64,000 nucleotides of DNA from Streptomyces curacoi (GCF_001513975.1 NZ_KQ947992.1:310001-374000); one strand, 5' to 3'; counted from the stretch's first letter, positions 9,801 to 17,942 are shown. Translations and numbers: made by a program. Notes: generated by a model not told the origin, from the sequence alone.

Positions 9801-10741
9801 TGTTCCTTCGCCGTGCGCATGCGCTGCTCGTTGGCCGACTCGGCACTGGCGAGCGCTTTCTCGGCGGCCGTCTTGGCCTCGGTGACCAGCTTCTCGGCCG
9901 CGGAACGCGCCTCGCGCAGCGCGGTCTCGGCCTCGGCCATGCGCTGCTCGGCGGCCCGGCTCAGCTCCTGGGCCTGACGGCGGGCGGCGTCCGACTCGGA
10001 CGCGGTGGAGCTGCGCAGCTGCTCGGCGTGGTCGGTGGCCTCCTGGGCCTGGGTGGAGGCGGCGTTCAGCAGCCGCTCGGCGTCCGTACGCGCGCGGCGC
10101 AGGATCTGCTCGGCCTCCGCGCGGGCCTCCTCGGCCGCGCTCTGCAGCCGCTGCCGGGCCTCGCTGGTGAGCCGCTCGGCCTCGGCCCGCGCGGCCGCCA
10201 TGGCCTGCTCGGCCTCGGCGCGCGACTCCTCCAGGAGGCGTCGGGCCTGCTGCTCGGTGCGGGCGCGCAGTTGCTCCGCCCACGCCACGTTCTCGTTGAC
10301 GTGCGACTCGACGGTCTGCCGACGCTCGGCCAGCTCCTGGTCCAGCTGCTGGCGGCGGGTCACCGCCTCCTGGTGCAGCTCGGCCTGGAGCCGGGCGGCC
10401 TGCTCGGCGTGCTCCTGGAGGATGCGCTGGGTCTGCGCGCGGGCCTGGCTCAGCTCGCGCTCGGCGTCCTGGCGCAGCTGGTCGGCCTGGATCTGGGCGT
10501 TGCGCAGCAGCTGCTCGGCCTGATAGCCGATGTCGGCGCCGTCGAAGGCGGGCCGGGACATGATGGTGCGCCGCGCCTCGTGCAACTTGGCGCGCAGCAC
10601 CTCGACCTGGTAGCCGAGGTCCTCGGCGTGCTGGATCGCCTTCTCCCGCTCGGTCTTCAGCCGATCCATCTCGGCCTCGAACCGAGAGAGGTGGTCGACG
10701 TCAGCCGCCGGCTCTCGCTCCTGGCGTTCGTAGCCCCGCAC
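6893..10741 (-). CDS. scy: Scy, polar-growth coiled-coil scaffold
   Basis: About 1,282 residues of nearly uninterrupted coiled coil from residue 20 onward, made of EAE/AEA/RAEAE-type repeats with a non-heptad periodicity like the 51-residue pattern reported for Scy and FilP. The N-terminus (RGYERQE ... LSRFEAEMDRLKTEREKA) matches my memory of Scy from S. coelicolor. Scy gathers DivIVA and FilP into the tip-organising centre and sets hyphal branching. I chose GTG 10741, which gives MRGYERQE. The longer frame begins with TTG at 10771 and has no better ribosome site. The strand opposite has a 1,391-codon open frame that is only a shadow of the biased codon use. Confidence 0.93.
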   Translation of the reverse strand: MRGYERQEREPAADVDHLSRFEAEMDRLKTEREKAIQHAEDLGYQVEVLRAKLHEARRTIMSRPAFDGADIGYQAEQLLRNAQIQADQLRQDAERELSQARAQTQRILQEHAEQAARLQAELHQEAVTRRQQLDQELAERRQTVESHVNENVAWAEQLRARTEQQARRLLEESRAEAEQAMAAARAEAERLTSEARQRLQSAAEEARAEAEQILRRARTDAERLLNAASTQAQEATDHAEQLRSSTASESDAARRQAQELSRAAEQRMAEAETALREARSAAEKLVTEAKTAAEKALASAESANEQRMRTAKEQVARLVEEATKEAETTKADAEQVIVDARAEAEKLLAEAAEKARTLTAEESATALSKAAKTAEDVLNKAQEDARNTTKAAAEEAERIRREAEAEADRLRSEAHDIAEQLKGAAKDDTKEYRAKTVELQEEARRLRGEAEQLRSEAVAEGEKIRAEARKEAVQQIEEAAKTAEELLAKAKADADELRQSAQTDSEKVRTEAIERATTLRRQAEETLQRTRQEAERHREEVIEQAEGIKADAERAAAELREETERAVEARRAEAAEELTRLQSEAEQRLVAAEQALTDAREEAARIRREAAEETDRLRTEAAERIRTLQQHAEEEADRLRTEAASDASASRAEAEAIAVRLRSEAAAEAERLKSEAQDTADRVRAEAQAAAERLATEASETLAAAQEEATRRRREADEVLGSARQEADQERERAREQSEELLASARKRVEEAQAEAVRLVEEADRRATEMVSAAEQHAQQVRDSVAGLHEQAQEEIAGLRSAAEHAADRARREAEEEADRVRSDAYAERERASEDAGRIRREANEEAEAAKSLAERTVAEAIAEAERLRSDAAEHAQRVRTEASDKIAEADQAAARTRADAREDANRIRSDAATQADTLITEARSEAERLQSETVAEADRVRAEALAKAKKLVGDATSDAERLRAEAAETVGSAQQHAERIRGESERVKAEAAAEAERLVASAREEAERTLDEARKDANKRRSEAAEQVDKLISETTAEADKLLTEAQAQAHKTTADAEAQADTMVGAARKEADRLVSEATVEGNSLVEKARTDADELLVGARRDATAIRERAEELRDRITTEIEELHERARRESAETMKSTGDRCDALIKAAEEQLAKAQAKAKEIVSEANSEAGKVRIAAVKKAEGLLKEAEQKRSTLIKEAEELKAEAIREAKRTVEEGKRELEVLVRRREDINAEISRVQDVLEALESFEAPSAGKDGGVKAGATVGAPRSGGKSPES

Positions 10742-10891
10742 TGCGCGGTCCCATCCGTCCCCTGGTCGCAAGTCTGGCCAAACGAGCTCCGTCCGTCCGC
10801 CGGACGGGGCCCCCGGGGAATGGTGTCAGATCAACGGCAGAGCATGGGCTGCTGCCCCGACGCTCGTCCCCCGAAACCCGGACCCCGGAAC

Positions 10892-10955
10892 GGTCCCTCC
10901 GGCAGAGGGGGTGTCGTCCGCCCGAAGGGCAGACACCACCTCTGACGGAGGGACC
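10892..10955 (-). terminator. Long hairpin after the epimerase gene
   Basis: The arms 10892-10915 and 10932-10955 are complementary at 22 of 24 positions, and the loop holds a nested GCCC-GAA-GGGC hairpin. It lies between the 3' end of the epimerase gene and scy, so it should end the epimerase transcript and insulate scy. There is no long T run. Confidence 0.75.
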
Positions 10956-11014
10956 GGGCCACCCCGGTGAGAGGAGCGACCGCCCCCAACCCTACCGGCC
11001 CCTATGTACGAGGG

Positions 11015-11455
11015 TCAGTGCTCAGGTGACTCAACAGGCGCCGAAGTGACCAGTTCTGTCAGTACGCCATGACAGTCCTTGGGGTGCAGGAACGTGATTC
11101 GTGACCCCATGGAGCCGCGTCGGGGCTCTTCGTACAGAACGCGTACGCCCTTGTCCTTGATGGCGGCCGCGTCGCCGTCGACGTCCGCCGTACCGAAAGC
11201 GATGTGGTGGACGCCCTCGCCGTTCTTGTCGAGCCACTTCGCGACGGTGGAGTCCGGGCGCGTCGGCTCAAGAAGCTGCAGGTAGGAGGCGCCGCCGTCG
11301 GACGTGTCGTTGATCTTGAGCATGGCCTCGCGGACGCCCTGCTCCTCGTTGACCTCGGAGTGGAACACCTCGAAGCCATAAGTGGCCCGGTAGAACTCGA
11401 CGGTCTTGTCGAGATCGAAACAAGCGATTCCGATGTGGTCGATTCGCGTCAGCAT
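11015..11455 (-). CDS. mce: Methylmalonyl-CoA epimerase
   Basis: A 146-residue vicinal-oxygen-chelate protein. The two beta-alpha-beta modules are visible (LTRIDHIGIACFDLDKTVEFY and VHHIAFGTADVD), with metal ligands likely H7, the HH pair near residue 84 and the late E in LTELV. It interconverts (2R)- and (2S)-methylmalonyl-CoA, linking B12-dependent mutases to propionyl-CoA metabolism and polyketide extender supply. It is divergent from the thiolase gene at 11604, and meaB follows that gene, which fits the acyl-CoA theme. The family is usually 135-150 residues, so the gene is complete. Start ATG 11455 gives MLTRIDHIG. Confidence 0.95.
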   Translation of the reverse strand: MLTRIDHIGIACFDLDKTVEFYRATYGFEVFHSEVNEEQGVREAMLKINDTSDGGASYLQLLEPTRPDSTVAKWLDKNGEGVHHIAFGTADVDGDAAAIKDKGVRVLYEEPRRGSMGSRITFLHPKDCHGVLTELVTSAPVESPEH

Positions 11456-11603
11456 GGATTCAGTGCAGCGCTCCTGGGATGGTTACGCAACGTGCGCGCG
11501 ATCACACCGACAGCCCGGTGACGGCACGGAGTGCCACTCAGTACATTCGAAGTAAACCCTCGTTCACTCCTCGGCTGTTCAAGCTGGAAGGGGATCGCAC
11601 CTC

Positions 11604-12806
11604 ATGTCTTCTGAAAACGGCACGACGTCCGTCATCGTCGCGGGTGCCCGCACCCCGATGGGACGACTGCTCGGCTCGCTGAAGTCCTTCTCCGGGGCCG
11701 ACCTCGGCGGCTTCGCGATCAAGGCCGCCCTCGACCGTGCGGGGATCGGTGGCGACCAGGTGCAGTACGTGATCATGGGCCAGGTGCTCCAGGCCGGGGC
11801 GGGGCAGATCCCGGCGCGCCAGGCCGCGGTCAAGGCCGGCATCCCCATGAACGTCCCGGCGCTCACCATCAACAAGGTCTGTCTGTCCGGCCTCGACGCG
11901 ATCGCGCTGGCGGACCAGCTGATCCGCGCCGGCGAGTTCGACGTGATCGTCGCGGGCGGCCAGGAGTCCATGACCAACGCCCCCCACCTGCTGCCGAAGT
12001 CCCGCGAGGGCTTCAAGTACGGCGCGGTCCAGATGCTCGACGCGATGGCGTACGACGGTCTGACCGACTCCTTCGAGGGCGTCGCCATGGGCGAGTCGAC
12101 GGAGAAGCACAACACGCGCCTCGGCATCGCCCGTCCGGAGCAGGACGAGATCGCCGCCCTGTCCCACCAGCGCGCCGCCGCCGCCCAGAAGAACGGCATC
12201 TTCGAGGCCGAGATCACCCCGGTCGAGATCCCGCAGCGCAAGGGCGACCCGGTGCTGTTCAGCAAGGACGAGGGCATCCGCGGGGACACGACCGCGGAGT
12301 CGCTGGGCAAGCTGCGCCCCGCGTTCTCCAAGGACGGCACCATCACCGCCGGCTCCTCCTCGCAGATCTCGGACGGCGCGGCGGCCGTGGTCGTGATGAG
12401 CAAGGCCAAGGCGCAGGAGCTCGGCCTGGACTGGATCGCGGAGATCGGCGCGCACGGCAATGTCGCGGGCCCGGACAACAGCCTCCAGTCCCAGCCCTCC
12501 AACGCCATCCTGCACGCCCTGAAGAAGGAGGGCCTGGAGGTCTCCGACCTCGACCTGATCGAGATCAACGAGGCCTTCGCCGCCGTCGCGGTGCAGTCAA
12601 TGAAGGACCTCGGAGTGTCCACAGAAAAGGTGAACGTCAACGGCGGAGCCATCGCCCTGGGTCACCCGATCGGTATGTCGGGTGCGCGTCTCGTCCTGCA
12701 TCTGGCCCTGGAGCTGAAGCGGCGGGGCGGCGGGGTCGGCGCGGCCGCGCTGTGCGGTGGCGGCGGTCAGGGTGACGCGCTCATCGTGCGGGTACCCAAG
12801 GCCTGA
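11604..12806 (+). CDS. Acetyl-CoA C-acetyltransferase (thiolase)
   Basis: A 400-residue thiolase. The nucleophilic cysteine is C93 in INKVCLSGLDA. The GHPIGMSGAR motif and the C-terminal CGGGGQGDAL give the second cysteine and the histidine. It condenses two acetyl-CoA to acetoacetyl-CoA or cleaves the latter, at the entry to butyryl- and ethylmalonyl-CoA metabolism. It is transcribed away from mce and towards meaB, 37 nt upstream of the meaB start, so the two probably share a transcript. The start ATG 11604 (MSSENGTTSVIVAGARTP) is preceded by GGAAGGGG. Confidence 0.95.
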   Translation: MSSENGTTSVIVAGARTPMGRLLGSLKSFSGADLGGFAIKAALDRAGIGGDQVQYVIMGQVLQAGAGQIPARQAAVKAGIPMNVPALTINKVCLSGLDAIALADQLIRAGEFDVIVAGGQESMTNAPHLLPKSREGFKYGAVQMLDAMAYDGLTDSFEGVAMGESTEKHNTRLGIARPEQDEIAALSHQRAAAAQKNGIFEAEITPVEIPQRKGDPVLFSKDEGIRGDTTAESLGKLRPAFSKDGTITAGSSSQISDGAAAVVVMSKAKAQELGLDWIAEIGAHGNVAGPDNSLQSQPSNAILHALKKEGLEVSDLDLIEINEAFAAVAVQSMKDLGVSTEKVNVNGGAIALGHPIGMSGARLVLHLALELKRRGGGVGAAALCGGGGQGDALIVRVPKA

Positions 12807-12843
12807 GTTCTCCTTTGTAGGACCTCTCGTGAACGGAGTTGTG

Positions 12844-13800
12844 ATGCAGGACGTCTCCACCCTGGTGGCCCAGGCCAGGGAAGGCCGGCCACGGGCCGTG
12901 GCCCGGCTGATCTCCCTGGTGGAGGGGGCGTCCCCGCAGTTGCGGGAGGTCATGGCGGCGCTGGCCCCGTTGACGGGCAACGCGTACGTGGTCGGCCTGA
13001 CGGGCTCTCCGGGCGTGGGCAAGTCGACGTCCACGTCCGCCCTGGTGACCGCGTACCGCAAGCAGGGCAAGCGGGTCGGCGTCCTGGCCGTCGACCCGTC
13101 CTCGCCCTTCTCGGGCGGCGCGCTGCTCGGCGACCGGGTGCGGATGTCGGAGCACGCCTCCGACCCCGGCGTCTACATCCGCTCGATGGCGACTCGCGGC
13201 CACCTGGGCGGCCTCGCCTGGGCCGCCCCCCAGGCGATCCGCGTGCTGGACGCGGCGGGCTGCGACGTGATCCTGGTCGAGACGGTCGGCGTCGGCCAGT
13301 CGGAGGTCGAGATCGCCTCGCAGGCGGACACGAGCGTCGTCCTCCTGGCCCCGGGGATGGGCGACGGCATCCAGGCGGCGAAGGCGGGCATCCTGGAGAT
13401 CGGCGACGTGTACGTCGTCAACAAGGCCGACCGCGACGGCGCCGACGCCACGGCCCGCGAGCTCAACCACATGCTCGGCCTCGGCGAGTCCCGCGGCCCC
13501 GGTGACTGGCGTCCGCCCATCGTCAAGACGGTCGCCGCGCGCGGCGAGGGCGTCGACGAGGTGGTGGAGGCCCTGGAGAAGCACCGGGCGTGGATGGAGG
13601 AGCGGGGCGTCCTCGCGGAACGCCGCCGCGCCCGCGCCGCTCGCGAGGTGGAGACCATCGCCGTCACCGCCCTGCGCGAGCGCATCGCCGACCTGCACGG
13701 CGACCGTCGGCTCGGAACGCTGGCGGAGAAGATCGTCGCCGGGGAGCTGGACCCCTACCGGGCGGCGGACGAGCTGGTGACGGGCCTCACGCAGACCTGA
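12844..13800 (+). CDS. meaB: MeaB-family GTPase chaperone of acyl-CoA mutase
   Basis: A 318-residue G3E-type GTPase. The P-loop is GLTGSPGVGKST, followed by the VDPSSPFSGGALLGDRVRM switch region, ETVGVGQSE, and the guanine-recognition NKAD. MeaB/ArgK proteins load and protect adenosylcobalamin mutases such as methylmalonyl- or isobutyryl-CoA mutase; icmA lies 22 kb downstream in this window. I chose ATG 12844, which has GGAG six bases upstream. GTG 12829 is an in-frame alternative adding five residues. The length matches the family. Confidence 0.92.
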   Translation: MQDVSTLVAQAREGRPRAVARLISLVEGASPQLREVMAALAPLTGNAYVVGLTGSPGVGKSTSTSALVTAYRKQGKRVGVLAVDPSSPFSGGALLGDRVRMSEHASDPGVYIRSMATRGHLGGLAWAAPQAIRVLDAAGCDVILVETVGVGQSEVEIASQADTSVVLLAPGMGDGIQAAKAGILEIGDVYVVNKADRDGADATARELNHMLGLGESRGPGDWRPPIVKTVAARGEGVDEVVEALEKHRAWMEERGVLAERRRARAAREVETIAVTALRERIADLHGDRRLGTLAEKIVAGELDPYRAADELVTGLTQT

Positions 13801-13919
13801 GCCCCTTCGCGCGGCCGGCTCGCGAGTGTGGGTCGGCGTCCTCTCCGTACGGCCGGGGCCGCAGCGGCTTGCGGCACCACGCGGCGCGGTGCGGGCGGTG
13901 CCGTCCGGCGGCCGAAAGC

Positions 13920-14455
13920 CGGGGCGGCGTACGGCCGAGCGGCGGATGGCGCGCGGGCTCGGGCGGCCGGTCGTCGCCGCCGCGGGGGCCGGCCTCGCGC
14001 TGGGCGTGGTCGAGCTGCTGGTGGTGGCCTTCGCCCAGGAACAGGGTCGCGGCGACGGAGCGCGGCCTGGGTGCTCGCCGCCCTGTCCGCCGGAAGCGCC
14101 GTCGGCGGGCTGCTCAACGGGGCCGTCGCCTGGCGGTCCGCCGCCGGGACCCGGCTGCCTCGGCAGGCGGCCGGACTGGGGCTGGCGCTGTGCGGTGCCG
14201 GGCTGGCCCAGGGGCTGGGCGCCCTCACCCTGGCCGTGGCGGTCGCCGGGCTCTTCGTCTCCCCGCTGATCACCACCGCGTACCTCGTCGCCGACGAGGC
14301 CGCCGCGCCCGACGCCCGGGTCCGGGCCGGCGACTGGGTCAACACGGCCGTCAACGCGGGGAGTACGGCCAGCGGGGGTGTGCTTCGCGGCGACCGGCGG
14401 GGTGATGCTGGCGACGGCGACGGCGACGGCGGTGGCGGTGGCGCGGGCGTACGCC
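13920..14455 (+). pseudogene. Decayed MFS transporter (C-terminal half)
   Basis: Three successive reading frames together spell an MFS permease. Frame one reads ARGLGRPVVAAAGAGLALG up to the stretch ending FAQEQG near 14045. Frame two reads AAWVLAALSAGSAVGGLLNG through GLFVSPLITTAYLVAD to WVNTAVNAGSTAS near 14370. Frame three reads FAATGGVMLATATATAVAVA near 14390-14440. The N-terminal half of a normal permease (about 200 residues) is missing and at least two frameshifts separate the pieces. It follows meaB directly. It is most likely a dead gene, although sequencing indels could explain part of it. Confidence 0.7.
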
Positions 14456-14458
14456 GAA

Positions 14459-14488
14459 CGAGGGGCACGGAAGCTTCCGTGCCCCTCG
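14459..14488. terminator. Perfect palindromic bidirectional terminator
   Basis: A 30-bp perfect palindrome centred on AAGCTT (half-site CGAGGGGCACGGAAG). It lies between the MFS remnant and the convergent PepSY gene, so it can end transcription from both sides. Confidence 0.85.
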
Positions 14489-14502
14489 CGTAGCGGCTTT
14501 CG

Positions 14503-15129
14503 TCAGTCGTCGTCGCTGTCCGCGTCGTCGCGGTCCTGGGTCACCTTGCCCGTCTTGGCGTCGACCAGCCACTCGCCGTGGGTGGTCTCCACGCTCCACA
14601 CCGCGGTGCGGTTGTCGTCGTCCAGGTCGACATCGGTGACCGTGCCCTTGGCCGCGGCGGCCCGGGCGGCCTCGCGGGCGTCGACGCTCGTGCCCTTCAG
14701 GGCGGCGAGGTCCTCGCGGCCGTCGTTGTCGTCGTCGCGGTGCGCGCCGAGGACCTTCCCGGAGTCGGCGGCGACGGAGACGGTGTACTCGGTGCCGTTG
14801 CTCTTCACCACGTCCACGTCCCAGGCCTGCGCACCGTCGTCGTCCCGGTCGGCGGCGACGGCGGTGCCCGGGGTGTGCTTGAGCGCGGCCGTGATCGCGT
14901 CGGCGGCCGTGACCTTGGCCGTCCGGGCCGCGTCGCGGACCTCGGTGGCGTCGTCGTCCCGGTCGTCCGCGTCGTCCCGCGCGCTGTCGTCCCGGTCGTC
15001 GGCGACCCGCACGTTCGACTGACCCTGCGTGGGCGCGCCGCCGTCGTCCCCCGCCGCGTAGGCCGCTACGGTGCCGCCTCCGATCAGTGCCGCGGCGGCG
15101 ACGGTGGCGATGACGATGTTGCGCTTCAT
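14503..15129 (-). CDS. Secreted acidic PepSY-domain protein
   Basis: A 208-residue protein starting at ATG 15129, with GGGAGGGA just upstream. Residues 1-26 (MKRNIVIATVAAAALIGGGT and on to AYA) form a signal peptide. A very acidic Asp/Arg stretch follows (DDRDD repeats). Two PepSY-like modules come next, each with an ITAALKHTPGTAV- or ARAAAAKGTV-type helix followed by strands ending in SGKVLGAH and AKTGKVTQD. PepSY domains are thought to inhibit proteases or act as extracytoplasmic regulatory modules. The gene diverges from a two-component operon, and the pair resembles loci in which a PepSY protein is a target or ligand of the sensor. The Asp-rich segments could bind cations (inference). Confidence 0.85.
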   Translation of the reverse strand: MKRNIVIATVAAAALIGGGTVAAYAAGDDGGAPTQGQSNVRVADDRDDSARDDADDRDDDATEVRDAARTAKVTAADAITAALKHTPGTAVAADRDDDGAQAWDVDVVKSNGTEYTVSVAADSGKVLGAHRDDDNDGREDLAALKGTSVDAREAARAAAAKGTVTDVDLDDDNRTAVWSVETTHGEWLVDAKTGKVTQDRDDADSDDD

Positions 15130-15230
15130 GGGGTTCCCTCCCGGGTCGTTGCGTTTCACGTCGTTTCGTGTCGCTTCGTTTCGCTTCGTTTCGACGAGGA
15201 CCAATCTGCCGAACCGACGCTGAGAGGAAC

Positions 15231-15256
15231 CTGAAGCCCCCTGAAGAGATCTTCAG
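15231..15256 (+). promoter_or_regulatory. OmpR-type direct repeats before the response regulator
   Basis: CTGAAG occurs at 15231 and 15241, exactly one helical turn apart, and its complement CTTCAG at 15251. This lies 24 nt before the response regulator start and about 100 nt from the divergent PepSY start. The 10-bp spacing is what OmpR/PhoB-family regulators bind. I propose autoregulation. Confidence 0.55.
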
Positions 15257-15279
15257 CTTGGCTTTGCGAACCTTGACGC

Positions 15280-15957
15280 ATGCGCCTGCTGATCGTGGAG
15301 GACGAGAAACGCCTGGCCCAGTCGCTCGCCAGGGGGCTGACGGCCGAGGGATACGCCGTGGACGTCGTCCACGACGGGCGGGAAGGGCTGTACCGGGCCT
15401 CGGAGGGGTCGTACGACCTGGTGATCCTCGACATCATGCTGCCCGGCATGAACGGCTACCGCGTGTGCGCCGCCCTGCGGGCCGCCGGCCACGACGTGCC
15501 GATCCTGATGCTCACCGCCAAGGACGGCGAGTACGACGAGGCCGAGGGGCTGGACACCGGCGCCGACGACTACCTCACCAAGCCGTTCTCGTACGTCGTC
15601 CTCGTCGCCCGCGTCAAGGCGCTGCTGCGGCGCGGCGGCCAGGGCGCCGGGGCCTCGCCCGTGCACGTCCACGGTGACCTCAAGGTGGACACCGCCGCCC
15701 GCCGGGTCTTCCTCGGCGACGGCGAAGTGACGCTCACCGCCAAGGAGTTCGCCGTCCTTGAGCAGCTCGTGGTGCGGGCCGGCGAGGTGGTGTCCAAGGC
15801 CGAGATCCTGGAGCACGTCTGGGACTTCGCGTACGAGGGCGATCCGAACATCGTCGAGGTGTACATCAGCACCCTGCGGCGCAAGCTGCGCGCCGGGCTC
15901 ATCCGGACGGTCCGGGGCGCCGGTTACCGGCTGGAGAGAGCCGAGGCCTCGCCATGA
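15280..15957 (+). CDS. OmpR-family response regulator
   Basis: A 225-residue response regulator. The receiver domain (residues 1-115) has the acidic pocket VEDE, phospho-acceptor D51 in VILDIMLPGMNG, and the conserved lysine in YLTKPF. The C-terminal winged helix reads LTAKEFAVLEQL ... VEVYISTLRRKL ... IRTVRGAGYRLE. The last codons overlap the kinase gene by 4 bp (ATGA). The CTGAAG repeats immediately upstream are a likely binding site for this protein, controlling both itself and the PepSY gene. Confidence 0.95.
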   Translation: MRLLIVEDEKRLAQSLARGLTAEGYAVDVVHDGREGLYRASEGSYDLVILDIMLPGMNGYRVCAALRAAGHDVPILMLTAKDGEYDEAEGLDTGADDYLTKPFSYVVLVARVKALLRRGGQGAGASPVHVHGDLKVDTAARRVFLGDGEVTLTAKEFAVLEQLVVRAGEVVSKAEILEHVWDFAYEGDPNIVEVYISTLRRKLRAGLIRTVRGAGYRLERAEASP

Positions 15958-17444
15958 GGGCCCGGCTTTTCGGTTCCGTCCGGTCCCGGGCGACGCTGGC
16001 CGCCACGCTGGTGGTCGCCGTGGCGCTGGTCGTGGCCGGCACCGCCGTACTGCTGTCGCTGCGGTCCAACCTGATCGGGCAGGCCGGTACGGAGGCGGAA
16101 CGCACCGCACGGGCCGTCGCGACGGACATCGCGATCACACCGCCGCACAAGTCGCTGTCCGTGGACAACGACGAACCCGTCCAGGTCGTCGACGAGGACA
16201 GGAGGCTGCTCGCGGCCAGTGAGGACCTGGAGCGGATCGACGGCACCGGCACCGACGCGGTGCGGCCACAGCCGCAGCCCTCGCCCGGCGGAGCGGCGAG
16301 CGACTCCGGTGACGCGGGTGACGCCGACGACGACGCGGACGACACCGGCGGCTCGGGCGACTCGGGCGACTCGGACGACGACTCCTCCGCCGAATCCCTC
16401 GAACCGGGCGAGATCAGCGAGCACACCACCTTCACGAACGGCACCGCCACGCTCGACGGCGAGACCGACGACTACCGCTTCGCGGCCGTCCAGGTCGAGG
16501 TCAAGGGCAGGGGCACGCTCACCGTGTACGCGGGCGCGCCGCTCTCCGCCGAACAGAGCGCTGTGAAGACGGCGTTGACCGTCATGCTGATCGGCTTCCC
16601 GCTGCTGCTCGGCGTCGTCGCGGGCGTCACCTGGCTGGTCACCCGGCGCGCGCTGCGCCCGGTCGAGGGCATCCGCAGCGAGATGGCCGCGATCACCGCC
16701 TCGGAGGACCTCGCGCGCCGGGTGCCGGTACCGGACACCCACGACGAGGTCGCCCGGCTCGCCCTGACCACGAACGAGACGCTGGCCGCGCTGCAGACGT
16801 CGGTGGAACGCCAGCGCCGGTTCGTCGCCGACGTCTCCCACGAGCTGCGCAGCCCGATCGCGTCCCTGCGCACCCAGCTCGAAGTGGGCGCCGCCCACCC
16901 CGAGTTGCTCGACCTGGAAGGCGCCGTGGAGGACACCGTACGGCTGCAGGGCCTCGCGGCCGATCTGCTGCTGCTGGCCCGTCTGGACGCGGGCGAGCGG
17001 CCCGGGGACACGCGGTTCGACCTCGGCGCGCTGGCGCGCAAGGAGGCCGAGGGGCGGACGGGTGTGACGGTGGACGCGCAGGCCGTGGCGGTGGCCGGGT
17101 CGCGGGGTCAGGTCGGGCGGGTGCTCACCAATCTGCTGGACAACGCCCAGCGGCACGCCCGCTCGGCGGTGACCGTGACCGTCCGGCGGGAAGCCGAAGG
17201 GGCCGGGGCGTGGGCGGTCGTGGCCGTCGCCGACGACGGGGACGGGGTGGCCGAGGCCGACCGGGAGCGGATCTTCGAGCGGTTCGTACGGCTCGACGAG
17301 GCCCGCAGCCGTGACGACGGCGGTGCCGGGCTGGGCCTGGCCATCGCCCGCGACGTCGCCGTACGGCACGGTGGCACGCTCACCGTGCGCCGGGCGCCGA
17401 CGGGCGGAGCCCTGTTCGAACTCCGTCTGCCGTCGGCTCAGTAG
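15954..17444 (+). CDS. Sensor histidine kinase
   Basis: A 496-residue kinase. TM1 spans about residues 14-36, a periplasmic-side sensor runs to about 205, TM2 lies around 208-228, then HAMP. The DHp domain has H296 in DVSHELRSPIASLRTQLEV. The ATPase domain has an LLDNAQRHA N-box, DDGDGV and GLGLAIARD. The sensor contains an unusual low-complexity segment, residues about 111-150, of Asp, Ser and Gly. Such an acidic loop may sense cations, antimicrobial cations or envelope charge (inference). It is coupled to the response regulator by a 4-bp overlap. The likely output is the adjacent acidic PepSY protein. Confidence 0.94.
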   Translation: MRARLFGSVRSRATLAATLVVAVALVVAGTAVLLSLRSNLIGQAGTEAERTARAVATDIAITPPHKSLSVDNDEPVQVVDEDRRLLAASEDLERIDGTGTDAVRPQPQPSPGGAASDSGDAGDADDDADDTGGSGDSGDSDDDSSAESLEPGEISEHTTFTNGTATLDGETDDYRFAAVQVEVKGRGTLTVYAGAPLSAEQSAVKTALTVMLIGFPLLLGVVAGVTWLVTRRALRPVEGIRSEMAAITASEDLARRVPVPDTHDEVARLALTTNETLAALQTSVERQRRFVADVSHELRSPIASLRTQLEVGAAHPELLDLEGAVEDTVRLQGLAADLLLLARLDAGERPGDTRFDLGALARKEAEGRTGVTVDAQAVAVAGSRGQVGRVLTNLLDNAQRHARSAVTVTVRREAEGAGAWAVVAVADDGDGVAEADRERIFERFVRLDEARSRDDGGAGLGLAIARDVAVRHGGTLTVRRAPTGGALFELRLPSAQ

Positions 17445-17465
17445 GTACCGCCCGGGCGCGGGGGG

Positions 17466-17942
17466 TCAGGGACGTCCGCGCTGACCGCGCAGATGCTCCG
17501 CGATCGGCTTGAGGGCCTTGTCGAGCTCGGTCAGGGACTCGGGGGACAGCAGGTCGATGAAGTGCTTGCGCACGGACGCCACGTGGTACGGCGCGACCTT
17601 CTGCATCGTCTCCATGCCGTGCTCGGTGAGCACGGCGTAGAGCCCGCGGCGGTCGGACTCGCAGTTCTCGCGGCGGACCAGGTTCGCGTTCTCCATCCGG
17701 GTGATCTGGTGGGAGAGGCGGCTCTTGGACTGGAGGGTGGCGGACGCGAGGTCGCTCATCCGCATCCGTACGTCCTCCGACTCGGAGAGATTCACCAGGA
17801 TCTCGTAGTCGTTCATTGTCAGGCCGAACGGCTGCAGGTCCTTTTCGAGCTGGTACGTCAACAGCCTGTTGACCTCCAGGTGGGTGCGCCAGGCGCACTG
17901 CTCCGCATCGGTCAGCCAGCGGGTGGCCGTCTCGGTCTCCAT
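17466..17942 (-). CDS. absC: MarR-family regulator, AbsC-like
   Basis: A 158-residue MarR protein. The winged helix is DYEILVNLSESEDVRMRMSD ... SKSRLSHQITRMENANLVRR, with wing ENCESDRRGLYAVLT. Length, sequence as I recall it, and position beside the two-component pair correspond to AbsC of S. coelicolor, a zinc-linked pleiotropic regulator of antibiotic production. That identification rests on synteny and memory rather than a search. The C-terminal dimerisation helices are complete. The upstream DNA carries a nested inverted repeat at 17991-18027 and an AGTT-N8-AACT element nearer the start, either of which could be a MarR operator. Confidence 0.85.
   Translation of the reverse strand: METETATRWLTDAEQCAWRTHLEVNRLLTYQLEKDLQPFGLTMNDYEILVNLSESEDVRMRMSDLASATLQSKSRLSHQITRMENANLVRRENCESDRRGLYAVLTEHGMETMQKVAPYHVASVRKHFIDLLSPESLTELDKALKPIAEHLRGQRGRP

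Noticed and set aside
6770..10945. 1,391-codon plus-strand open frame rich in Leu and Gly
   Set aside because: It is antisense to scy; the repetitive, GC-biased codons of scy keep this frame open. It has no family features.
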